Positions 1-5,261 of a DNA stretch of 5,262 nt are shown one piece after another. Source of the stretch: CAZXCQ01 sp964639275 (lineage in GTDB: Bacteria; Desulfobacterota; DSM-4660; Desulfatiglandales; Desulfatiglandaceae); the NCBI GenBank assembly GCA_964639275.1, contig CAZXCQ010000358.1, forward strand, positions 1-5,262, in the 5' to 3' direction. Numbering within the stretch: position 1 is the first letter of the stretch; every line of letters begins with the position of its first letter. The position numbers were made by a program, and so were the translations under genes. The notes below the pieces were generated by a model that made no database searches, was not told where the DNA came from, and was given only the letters and a program-made list of their open reading frames with translations.

Positions 1-526
1 CCGATCCTATGGCCGTCCTGTCACCGGCCATCCCGATCTCCATCCTGTTGACCAGGTCGAGCAAGAGGCCTTTGTCCAGGGTCAAAGGGGCCTGGGTGAA
101 GGCCTCTTCTCCAAATACAACCAGGCCGATCCTGTCCATTTCACGTTTCTTGATAAATTCGTTGACCACCTTTTTGACGGCCGTAAGGCGGGAGACGGGT
201 CTGCCGTCCAGTTGAAAATCCATGGCCTGCATGGAACCCGATGTATCAAGGCAGAGCATGATGTCCACACCCGGTGATGTTATTTCCCTGGAGACGTTAT
301 AAAGCTGCGGCCGTGCCGCACCCAGCACCAGGAGCGCAAGACATCCGGTCCTGAGGGCCAAAGGGATCTTGCCCCAAGTCCCGCTGCCCTTTCCTGCCAG
401 TTGAGTCAGGATAGATGTCAAAGAGTGGGTGATGCAGGCCGGTCTTCTCCGGAAAACATACAGAAACCACCCCGCCACTAGCAGCAGAAGGCCCAAAAGG
501 GCTGGATAGGCGAATCGAAACATCAT
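1..526 (-). CDS. batA: BatA-type von Willebrand factor A membrane protein (N-terminal 175 codons; runs off left edge)
   Basis: The first 175 codons of an open minus-strand frame that continues past the window edge. Starting at the ATG at 526, a membrane segment covers about residues 7-25, an Arg-rich turn follows, and a second hydrophobic segment lies near 55-72. The VWA domain starts near residue 86 with GVDIMLCLDTSGSM. The MIDAS metal-site motif DxSxS is D94-T-S-G-S98. Further on are the family-typical stretches DRIGLVVFGEEAFTQAPLT (131-149) and IGMAGDRTAIG (164-174), which carries the MIDAS threonine (T171). These are hallmarks of BatA. The family is known to place a metal-binding VWA domain between two membrane segments and to work with MoxR ATPases. 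The start is set by GGGGAGG seven bases upstream. ATG overlaps the preceding stop as ATGA, suggesting translational coupling. The C-terminal half is not visible, so BatA rather than BatB is inferred from order and from the AFTQ/GTAIG-like motifs. Confidence 0.9.
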   Translation of the reverse strand, partial: MMFRFAYPALLGLLLLVAGWFLYVFRRRPACITHSLTSILTQLAGKGSGTWGKIPLALRTGCLALLVLGAARPQLYNVSREITSPGVDIMLCLDTSGSMQAMDFQLDGRPVSRLTAVKKVVNEFIKKREMDRIGLVVFGEEAFTQAPLTLDKGLLLDLVNRMEIGMAGDRTAIGS

Positions 527-1500
527 CGTGCAACCTCCCCTCCGGTTTCAAGACTCCTAACTGCACCTATTGCAACGGCAGCCGTTTCCTGGACGTACGA
601 ACGGGACATCTGAATGTCTTCATCCTTTCGGGAGGGTGTCGGGACCGTCTCTGCAAATTTGACGAGATCGGCCTGCCTGAGAAGGGGCAGGATCTTTCTG
701 TCCTCCTCGTTATTTCGAATATGATGTGCAATCTCCTCTGTCGTATACTCTGCCGCTGGGAAATGCCTGATGGATTCCATATATTTTCTCAGGATCTCAG
801 AAAGGGCGAAGTAGAACGCCTTGACATTACCCTTTTCGAATAGACCCTGGGCCTCCAACTGATCGATCTCTTTTCCGGCCCTGATATGAGGGGGATCAAT
901 AACTTCCGGCAGGATATCCCGGGGGCGTCTTTTTTTGTACCACCAGGTCAGGGCGGCTATGATGAAAAAAAGACCCGCGAGAGCGGCTGACCACGGGACG
1001 TATCTCATCCATGTTGGCTCTATGGGAATGATATCCTGGATGGGCCTGAGCCTCGCCTCCTCGGGTTTTTCTCCAAGGTTGGAAAGCACCGTGAGAGAGA
1101 CCGGGGCTGCATGCATCTTTTTCTCTTTGCCGTCTTTGTCCTCATAGGTGAGGCTGATCGGCGATGATGCCCATGGCCCCAGCCGGTCAACAAGAAACCG
1201 TAATCTAATCCGGTCCATCTCTTTCACACGGTCTGTTACTGTGAGTTCCTCGATTCCTTTGATTTCAGGTCTTTCAGGAAGCCGGGCGCCTGCAGGAAGA
1301 CGATAGTTGAGCGTAAGCCAGACCATATCCCCCAGCCGGGCCGATTCCCGGTCAAGGGACGCCTTGAATACCGGCTCTTGACTTTCTGACCCGGCCTCTG
1401 AGTGCCCAGCCACACAGGTGTTGAACCTCCACAGCACAAGCACCGTCAAGAGGAACAGCAATAAAAGGATCTTAATCTTCCTTTTGTACCAAAACACCAT
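523..1500 (-). CDS. BatD-like membrane protein with DUF4381-like C-terminal domain
   Basis: 325 residues from the preferred ATG at 1500. Residues 1-30 form a basic-then-hydrophobic export signal or anchor (KRK, then a Leu-rich run). Residues about 40-140 form a beta-rich periplasmic region, with PVFKASLDRESARLGDMV resembling the Ig-like repeats of BatD. It is followed by the linker RPIQDIIPIEP and a second membrane segment near 166-187. After the stop-transfer KKRRPR comes a helical cytoplasmic region (about 205-315) with FYFALSEILRKYMESI and EYTTEEIAHHIR, typical of BatD/DUF4381-like proteins in this operon type. The frame extends upstream to 1614, but that would overlap the DUF58 gene by 50 bases. 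An ATG at 1551 is a possible start with a 13-base gap but no ribosome binding site; the 1500 start has only a weak purine-rich AGGGAAGAA upstream. The stop TGA (525-523) overlaps the batA start. The role is likely structural or regulatory in the MoxR/BAT membrane assembly; no enzymatic motif is seen. Confidence 0.82.
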   Translation of the reverse strand: MVFWYKRKIKILLLLFLLTVLVLWRFNTCVAGHSEAGSESQEPVFKASLDRESARLGDMVWLTLNYRLPAGARLPERPEIKGIEELTVTDRVKEMDRIRLRFLVDRLGPWASSPISLTYEDKDGKEKKMHAAPVSLTVLSNLGEKPEEARLRPIQDIIPIEPTWMRYVPWSAALAGLFFIIAALTWWYKKRRPRDILPEVIDPPHIRAGKEIDQLEAQGLFEKGNVKAFYFALSEILRKYMESIRHFPAAEYTTEEIAHHIRNNEEDRKILPLLRQADLVKFAETVPTPSRKDEDIQMSRSYVQETAAVAIGAVRSLETGGEVAR

Positions 1501-1564
1501 CACCCTATTCTTCCCTTGCCAAAACAATGGGATCTTCGACAGGATTCCCATAGAGGCGATACTG

Positions 1565-2443
1565 TCACACCATTCGTCTTCTCCTTTTGTCAAACAGCCG
1601 GACCAAAGGTTCAACCACCGAACCGTCTGTCCTGATATCCACCAGGTCCACCCTCGTGCTTCGCAGCAGGTCGGATAGATAGGCCTCTTGGTCTCTTCGA
1701 TAATGATGCCACCTTTCTCTCAGGGCCCTGCTGCGGGTGTTAATCAGGGACACCTGGCCTGTCTCCGGATCACAGAGCTGTATAAGGCCCAGATCGGGGA
1801 GATCTTCCTCCGCAGGGTCAGATACCCGGATCACGGTGAGATCATGTTTCTTTGATGCCAGTCTAAAGGGCCTTTCGAAGCCCCGGTCCATACAGTCGGA
1901 TATCAGAAAAACAATGGCATGACGTTTTACAACCCGGTTTAGATAGTCAAAGGCCGCTTTGATATCGGTCATCAGATTCGAGGGCTCATAGGTAAATATC
2001 TCCTTGATAAGGCTCCAGACATGCGGAGCCCCCTTCTTGGGCGGTATATACTTTTCCATCTGTGAGCCGAATAGTATGGCACCTACCTTATCGTTTGTCC
2101 TGATGGCCAGGAAGGCCAGCATCCCAGCCGCCTCAACAAGGAGGTCTCTCTTGAATTTTTTTCTGGTGCCGAACAGGTGGGACCCGGAAAGGTCCAGCAG
2201 GAGTATGACCGTAAGCTCCCGCTCCTCATGAAAGATCTTGACATAGGGGTGTCCGAACCGGGCCGATACCTTCCAATCAATGGAGCGTATGTCGTCACCC
2301 GGCATGTATTCCCTGACCTCGGCAAATTCCATGCCGCGGCCTTTAAATGCGCTTTCATACTGCCCGGCAAACAGGTCATTGGCCAGGTGTTTGGTCTTGA
2401 AATGAAAGCCCTGGATCTTTCTAAGGAGTTCTTCCGAGAGCAT
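1565..2443 (-). CDS. DUF58 domain protein (VWA-like, MoxR partner)
   Basis: 292 residues from ATG 2443. The DUF58 signature is clear: GRGMEFAEVREYMPGDDIRS begins at residue 35 and continues into IDWKVSARFGHPYVKIF to residue 71. A MIDAS-like DLSGS follows at 84-88, after the buried strand ELTVILLL, so the second half is VWA-like (about 77-260). The length is normal and there is no signal peptide or clear membrane segment, which suggests a cytoplasmic protein. The frame is open to 2518, but that start would lie inside moxR. ATG 2443 is one base after the moxR stop and has GAGGT eight bases upstream (inside the last moxR codons), so I chose it. The family is regularly encoded next to MoxR ATPases and is presumed to be a client or adaptor. 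Its biochemical activity is not established. The C-terminus ends in a basic cluster, DKRRRRMV. Confidence 0.95.
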   Translation of the reverse strand: MLSEELLRKIQGFHFKTKHLANDLFAGQYESAFKGRGMEFAEVREYMPGDDIRSIDWKVSARFGHPYVKIFHEERELTVILLLDLSGSHLFGTRKKFKRDLLVEAAGMLAFLAIRTNDKVGAILFGSQMEKYIPPKKGAPHVWSLIKEIFTYEPSNLMTDIKAAFDYLNRVVKRHAIVFLISDCMDRGFERPFRLASKKHDLTVIRVSDPAEEDLPDLGLIQLCDPETGQVSLINTRSRALRERWHHYRRDQEAYLSDLLRSTRVDLVDIRTDGSVVEPLVRLFDKRRRRMV

Positions 2444-2444
2444 T

Positions 2445-3425
2445 CTAGGGGACCTCAATACGTTCCAGTAATACGTTGATGATATCATCCGACATCTTAC
2501 CCTCCGCCTCTGCCTCATAGCTCAGGATGATTCGATGCCTGAGTACATCCGGGGCCATGGATTTAACATCCTGTGGCGTGACATAGCCCCGGCCATTCAG
2601 AAATGCACAGGCCCGTGATGCCATTCCAAGCCAGATCGAGGCCCTTGGCGATGCCCCGTAGCTGATCATAGGGCCGATATCCAGGGCAAATTCACCGGGA
2701 GTTCTGGTTGCCCTGGTAAGGCGGACAATGTAATCAATGAGCTTTTCTTCCATGTGAATGGAGTGCATCACCTCCCTGGCAGATTCAAGGGCAGATACTT
2801 CCACAACACCGGAAACATTCTCTATGGTTTTCTTATATACCCGGTTCATGATCTCTTTCTCTTCCTGCTCTGAGGGGTAATCCACCTTGATTTTCATCAT
2901 GAACCGGTCTATCTGGGCCTCAGGGAGGGGATAGGTTCCTTCTTGCTCTACGGGATTCTGGGTAGCAAGGACAAGGAAAGGATTGCCGAGATAAAATGTC
3001 TCATCCCCTATGGTGACCTGTTGTTCCTGCATGGCCTCCAGGAGCGCGCTTTGCACCTTTGCGGGGGCCCGGTTGATCTCGTCCGCCAGGATAATGTTGT
3101 GAAATATAGGACCTTTTCTAACCTCAAAAGATCCGTTATCCGGCCGGTAGACCTGGGTCCCGATAACATCGGCGGGCAGGAGATCGGGTGTGAACTGAAT
3201 TCTTTGAAAGGTTGTCCTGATTGTCGCGGCAAGGGTCTTTACGGCGGTCGTCTTGGCAAGGCCCGGCAGGCCTTCCAGTAACAGGTGACCTTCGCAAAGG
3301 AGTCCGATGAGCATCTTGCTCACGAGGTCTCTCTGACCCACAATCACCTTTTCTATTTCCGCCATAATTTGCCGGACAACCAGGCCTTCATTCTCGACCC
3401 TCCGTGTGATTTCCTGTATATCCAT
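2445..3425 (-). CDS. moxR: MoxR-type AAA+ ATPase
   Basis: 326 residues, full length for the family. Walker A is EGLPGLAKTT (51-60, K58), Walker B IILADE (111-116, D115/E116) followed by INRAPAKVQSALLEAMQE, sensor 1 lies at ATQNP (154-158), and QEGTYPLPEAQIDRF (161-175) contains the usual arginine region. ISYGASPRASIWL (254-266) supplies the sensor 2 arginine R261 in the C-terminal lid. All catalytic residues are present. MoxR proteins are hexameric ATPases thought to act as chaperones that mature or activate VWA-domain partners; the partners here are encoded directly downstream. The start at 3425 has GGAGGGG eight bases upstream. It is the first gene of the operon, and its promoter should lie between 3426 and about 3480 or further upstream, but I could not pick a convincing -35/-10 pair. 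The nearby IS remnant lies on the opposite strand in its upstream region. Confidence 0.97.
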   Translation of the reverse strand: MDIQEITRRVENEGLVVRQIMAEIEKVIVGQRDLVSKMLIGLLCEGHLLLEGLPGLAKTTAVKTLAATIRTTFQRIQFTPDLLPADVIGTQVYRPDNGSFEVRKGPIFHNIILADEINRAPAKVQSALLEAMQEQQVTIGDETFYLGNPFLVLATQNPVEQEGTYPLPEAQIDRFMMKIKVDYPSEQEEKEIMNRVYKKTIENVSGVVEVSALESAREVMHSIHMEEKLIDYIVRLTRATRTPGEFALDIGPMISYGASPRASIWLGMASRACAFLNGRGYVTPQDVKSMAPDVLRHRIILSYEAEAEGKMSDDIINVLLERIEVP

Positions 3426-3478
3426 TAATTAATCCCCTCCTATCCTGGTATGTTTTGATAGTCCATTCTTAAAACAAA

Positions 3479-3500
3479 AGCATAATCCACCCGTTATGCT
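3479..3500. repeat. Short inverted repeat, possible left-end palindrome of the IS200/IS605-like element
   Basis: AGCATAA (3479-3485) and TTATGCT (3494-3500) are perfect 7-base inverted arms around the 8-base loop TCCACCCG. IS200/IS605 elements lack terminal inverted repeats but carry subterminal hairpins recognised by TnpA. This hairpin lies about 100 bases before the tnpA start, where a left-end hairpin would be expected. Assignment to the element end is inference; it could instead be part of the moxR upstream region. Confidence 0.45.
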
Positions 3501-3547
3501 AGTGGGTCCCAGCCGTGATAAGCAGGTAGCATGGTGATGACAAAAAA

Positions 3548-3602
3548 TGAATACCTCCTTAATATCTGGGTAGGTGACCCAAAAGATAAGAGGAGGTATT
3601 CA
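3548..3602 (+). promoter_or_regulatory. Long hairpin sequestering the tnpA ribosome binding site
   Basis: TGAATACCTCC (3548-3558) pairs perfectly with GGAGGTATTCA (3592-3602), giving an 11-bp outer stem. Inside, TATCT (3563-3567) can pair with AGATA (3584-3588), and GGGT (3568-3571) with ACCC (3577-3580) around the loop AGGTG; three extra A (3581-3583) form a bulge. The AGGAGG at 3591-3596, which would be the tnpA Shine-Dalgarno, is buried in the outer stem, and the stem ends immediately before the former start codon (3603). In IS200, a 5' untranslated hairpin is known to block transposase translation, and this has the same design. It is also a possible TnpA-binding left-end structure. Confidence 0.7.
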
Positions 3603-3925
3603 CTGAGCGCTTTTAAGAATTAGCACATGCAATCTGGCGATGCAAATACCATATCGCATGATGCCCCAAGTATCGATTTAGAATTCTGAAAGAAGGAGTA
3701 GGAAATTCAGTCAAGGAAATCATAAGCCGGCTATGTGAGTGGAAAAAGCTGGAGATTCTGGAAATGAATGTCATGGAAGACCATGTACACCTGATCATAT
3801 CAATTCCACCGAAATTTGGAGTATCGGAAATAATCGGTTTTTTGAAAGGGAAATGCGCTATCAAGATTCTCGATAGGCCCCTGGCGCTTAAGAAGCGGGA
3901 TCGGGGAAGACCTTTGTGGCCGTAG
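3603..3925 (+). pseudogene. tnpA: Broken IS200/IS605-family transposase (TnpA, Y1/HUH type)
   Basis: The plus strand carries a recognisable IS200-type TnpA that no longer reads through. From a CTG at 3603 (probably a former ATG) it reads SAFK, then loses one base near 3618. In the corrected frame it reads LAHAIWRCKYHIA, hits TGA at 3659-3661 where the family has Trp (HIVWCPKYR), and continues as CPKYRFRILKEG to the HUH metal motif EDHVHLIISIPP (His codons 3782-3784 and 3788-3790). It ends in KGKCAIKIL..LKKR and LW before TAG at 3923. The C-terminal part with the catalytic tyrosine helix is absent, being replaced by antiporter sequence. The protein would be an ssDNA transposase of about 130-150 residues; this copy should be inactive. 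The gene lies divergent from moxR. Loss of one A in a short A run and a G-to-A change suggest ordinary decay rather than recoding. Confidence 0.85.
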
Positions 3926-4229
3926 GGACCCAGTCTCCCGGAACTGACCACATCCGTGGTGGCCGCTGCAAAAGCAACGCCGATTTCGCTGTGGGAAACG
4001 CGGTGGGATCGAGTATCTTTAACATCTTTGCGGTCCTCGGGGCCTCAGCCCTGGTTCGCCCCCTATCGGCAGGGGGTGTGGGAATCCTCGATCTGGCAGC
4101 CATGATGTTGTTATCCATTCTCCTTCTGCCCTTGCTCTGGGCCGGTTTTCGCCTCAGCCGCCTGGAAGGGTGTGGTTTTTTAGTCCCTACGCCTTGTATC
4201 TTCTTAGCCTCACGGTATGGAAGACATGA
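3900..4229 (+). pseudogene. 3' remnant of a CaCA-family (YrbG-like) cation antiporter gene
   Basis: Reading the three plus frames together gives an antiporter C-terminal half. ATCGGG..ACCTTTGTGGCC reads as IGLTFVAVGT with one indel, an extra C near 3929-3931 shifts the frame into SLPELTTSVVAAAK, and one missing A near 3970-3973 shifts it back to SNADFAVGNAVGSSIFNIFAVLG. GTSLPEL followed by GNAVGSSIFN is the alpha-2 repeat signature of sodium/calcium exchangers. Two hydrophobic helices follow (ILDLAAMMLLSILLLPLLW), then RLSRLEG. A third shift near 4171-4185 restores the typical ending PYALYLLSLTVWKT with TGA at 4227. A contiguous frame (3916-4248) exists, but only because the first two shifts cancel; its odd peptide PGTDHIRGGRC replaces the conserved alpha-repeat. 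The N-terminal half is missing, so transport is not expected. Confidence 0.8.
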
Positions 4230-4238
4230 GGATAAATT

Positions 4239-4256
4239 AGTCGCTTAAAAGCGGCT
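4239..4256. terminator. Weak palindrome between convergent units
   Basis: AGTCGCTTAAAAGCGGCT folds on itself with one T/G mismatch in the stem and a very small A-rich loop. It lies between the end of the antiporter remnant and the end of the convergent small membrane gene. The following bases on plus (TTTGG) make a poor U-tract, and minus has none, so it is at best a weak terminator. It could also be a vestigial hairpin of the mobile element. Confidence 0.25.
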
Positions 4257-4304
4257 TTGGTAGATCCTTATAGCCCGGGCGTCAAGATTTTTTCCTTTTG
4301 GCTT

Positions 4305-4658
4305 CTACTTGCCCTTGAGTGCCAATATCTGTTTGGCACATTCCTCTGCAACGTCCCTGTCCGCATCTTTTTCACCCGGCATTGTGGCCCATCCCTGTTT
4401 TTTCACATAATCGGCTTGCTCCCAGGAACTCTTTTTTTTCAGTTCCTTTAGCTTTTCGTCTTTAAGTGGATCCTGTTTGAACTGTGTAACACATATGCCC
4501 GCCAGGCGGTCAACCACGGCCTTTTCGGCCATTTCCTTGGCCTTGGTATCCGCAGAGCCGCTGGTCATGACCCATCCTGCTGCAAATATGACTATAAGCA
4601 ATACAACAGCACCAATCCCGATCCCAAAGAAAAACGGCTTCATCATCTCTTTTTTCAT
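4305..4658 (-). CDS. Conserved-type small single-pass membrane protein of unknown function
   Basis: 117 residues. The start ATG 4658 has a perfect AGGAGG eight bases upstream, strongly supporting a real gene. KKEMMKP is followed by one membrane helix at about 8-30 (FFFGIGIGAVVLLIVIFAAGWV), then a hydrophilic mostly helical tail of about 85 residues rich in Lys, Glu and Asp. The N-terminus is probably an uncleaved anchor with the tail outside the cytoplasm. The tail has two cysteines, C56 in RLAGICVTQF and C107 in AEECAKQI, and the stretch SSWEQADYVKKQGWATMPG (77-95). I recall similar layouts (ICV..F, SSWE..., GWATMPG, terminal CA) in hypothetical proteins of other Proteobacteria, but I know no function. 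The gene stands alone, convergent with the antiporter remnant and without operon partners in view. A disulfide between the two cysteines is possible but unproven. Confidence 0.85.
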   Translation of the reverse strand: MKKEMMKPFFFGIGIGAVVLLIVIFAAGWVMTSGSADTKAKEMAEKAVVDRLAGICVTQFKQDPLKDEKLKELKKKSSWEQADYVKKQGWATMPGEKDADRDVAEECAKQILALKGK

Positions 4659-5127
4659 CCCCGATACCTCCTCTCAATCTGATTGATCTGTTAACGGCAA
4701 ATATTTCCTTCCTCATTTTGCTTGTGCACAGCTTTGTATCCAATTTCATTGGCCACTATACACCCCAAGATTTTCGAAAACCTTTCACGAACATTACAAT
4801 TTTGAAAGGTTTTTTCCCCGGCTCTTCTATATGGAGGCGGCCCCGGATCCAGGTGCGGCAAATCATGAAGCTGCCCTGGTGCCCTGACTCCCACCTTCTG
4901 CGGGTTTCTCTTTTTTTTCCGGGCCCGGATGTGTTGTAAGGCATAGCCCCCTTTTGATATCCGGAGATTCCCCGAATGAGCCGGGGGTATCCTGCCGGGC
5001 ATTCGCCCGGGCAATCACACCGGCTTCATTCATCACAAAACTCACAAGGGCGAGGATAAGGAATCCTCGGAGAAGGATTGAAATTCCCCTGGTTCTCTTC
5101 TTTATGTAAAACAATTGAACGTATCTT
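4659..5127. other. Largely non-coding interval
   Basis: Between the small membrane protein gene and the MITE-like unit I see no confident gene. It holds that gene's ribosome binding site (4667-4672) and presumably its promoter (no convincing -35/-10 found), the inverted repeat at 4777-4813 and the doubtful ORF. Base composition is uneven, with GC-rich stretches (4815-5010) between AT-rich ends, compatible with remnants of decayed coding sequence. Confidence 0.5.
4777..4813. terminator. Ten-base-pair inverted repeat with T-rich flank, possible terminator
   Basis: AAAACCTTTC (4777-4786) and GAAAGGTTTT (4804-4813) are perfect inverted arms around a 17-base AT-rich loop. On plus the right arm runs on as TTTTTTCCCC; on minus the arm ends TTTT followed by CGAAAATCTT. 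The stem is AT-rich and the loop long for an intrinsic terminator, and part of the T run is used in pairing. On minus it would sit downstream of the doubtful ORF 5132-4863. A protein-binding site is an alternative. Confidence 0.4.
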
Positions 5128-5132
5128 CTCAA
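4863..5132 (-). CDS. Doubtful small ORF with a signal-peptide-like N-terminus
   Basis: 89 codons from a TTG at 5132, ending TGA at 4863. The N-terminal part is basic (RR, KKRTR) followed by a hydrophobic stretch, ISILLRGFLILALVSFVM, and a plausible cleavage region near ARANA, so it could be a short exported peptide. The remainder is Pro/Gly/Lys-rich (HPGPEKKEKPAEGGSQG) and matches no family I know. There is no ribosome binding site before the TTG, which lies inside the left terminal repeat of the MITE-like unit; no better start is evident except internal ones such as the ATG within SFVMNEAG. The other minus frames over 4691-5014 look like noise. It may be a decayed gene, and an eight-A run in the 3' part (about 4911-4918) is a likely frameshift site. 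Low confidence. Confidence 0.22.
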   Translation of the reverse strand: MRRYVQLFYIKKRTRGISILLRGFLILALVSFVMNEAGVIARANARQDTPGSFGESPDIKRGLCLTTHPGPEKKEKPAEGGSQGTRAAS

Positions 5133-5261
5133 TAATTAGGGGTAAGAATGTTTATTGTCAGAAGATCTGGATTCCGGCTTTAGCCGGAATGAAAAGACAG
5201 GCTAAGTTAACCTCATTACGGGGAAAGCCGGAATACCGGTGTCGCCCCCCAAATTATTGAG
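5128..5261. mobile_element. MITE-like unit with 15-base imperfect terminal inverted repeats
   Basis: CTCAATAATTAGGGG (5128-5142) is matched at the right by CCCCAAATTATTGAG (5247-5261) in inverted orientation, 14 of 15 bases. The roughly 134-base unit between them has no gene and contains palindromes of the ATTCCGGC/GCCGGAAT type. This is the layout of a non-autonomous transposon or a small end-matched remnant. No target-site duplication can be judged, because the window stops one base after the right repeat. The family of the parent transposase is unknown. Confidence 0.45.
5169..5191. repeat. REP-like palindrome
   Basis: ATTCCGGCT (5171-5179) and AGCCGGAAT (5182-5190) are perfect 9-base arms separated by TT. 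The context GGATTCCGGC..GCCGGAATGA resembles the intergenic palindromes scattered through many proteobacterial genomes. A second AGCCGGAAT lies at 5226-5234, followed by ACCGG, suggesting a second, degraded copy in the opposite sense. Confidence 0.6.

Larger units (their letters stand above)
3545..3925 (+). mobile_element. IS200/IS605-type insertion remnant, right end missing
   Basis: The remnant comprises the sequestering hairpin and the truncated tnpA; it may start as far left as about 3479 if the AGCATAA/TTATGCT hairpin belongs to it. There is no accessory tnpB. The TnpA C-terminus and right-end hairpin are not seen downstream, so the element is truncated. The right border is uncertain: transposase similarity fades between about 3897 and 3925, where antiporter similarity begins. 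Left-end coordinates are inferred. Confidence 0.6.

Noticed and set aside
297..566. 89-codon minus-strand frame over the start of batA
   Set aside because: It is a different frame of the batA sequence; the batA frame shows VWA motifs and this one shows nothing.
1501..1614. N-terminal extension of the BatD-like gene to the ATG at 1614
   Set aside because: It would overlap the DUF58 gene by 50 bases and put 38 residues before the basic-plus-hydrophobic export signal; no ribosome binding site supports it.
2444..2518. Longer start of the DUF58 protein at 2518
   Set aside because: The extra 25 residues are translated from within moxR, are Arg-rich and unlike the family, whereas ATG 2443 has GAGGT at good spacing.
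3426..3480. Sigma-70 promoter for moxR (TTGTTT and TATCAA on minus)
   Set aside because: The spacing between the two hexamers is only about 11 bases, too short to support a call.
3659..3661. TGA in tnpA read as selenocysteine or tryptophan
   Set aside because: There is also an upstream frame deletion and a missing C-terminus, and the other genes use normal stops including TGA, so decay is simpler than recoding.
3613..3951. 112-codon minus-strand frame antisense to tnpA
   Set aside because: The plus strand carries clear transposase motifs (HVHL, CPKYRFRIL); the minus frame is a shadow with no start signal or recognisable domain.
4691..5014. 107-codon minus-strand frame (and a 62-codon frame at 4756-4944)
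   Set aside because: Composition is Arg/Pro-rich noise with no recognisable domain, the frames overlap each other, and no ribosome binding site was seen.
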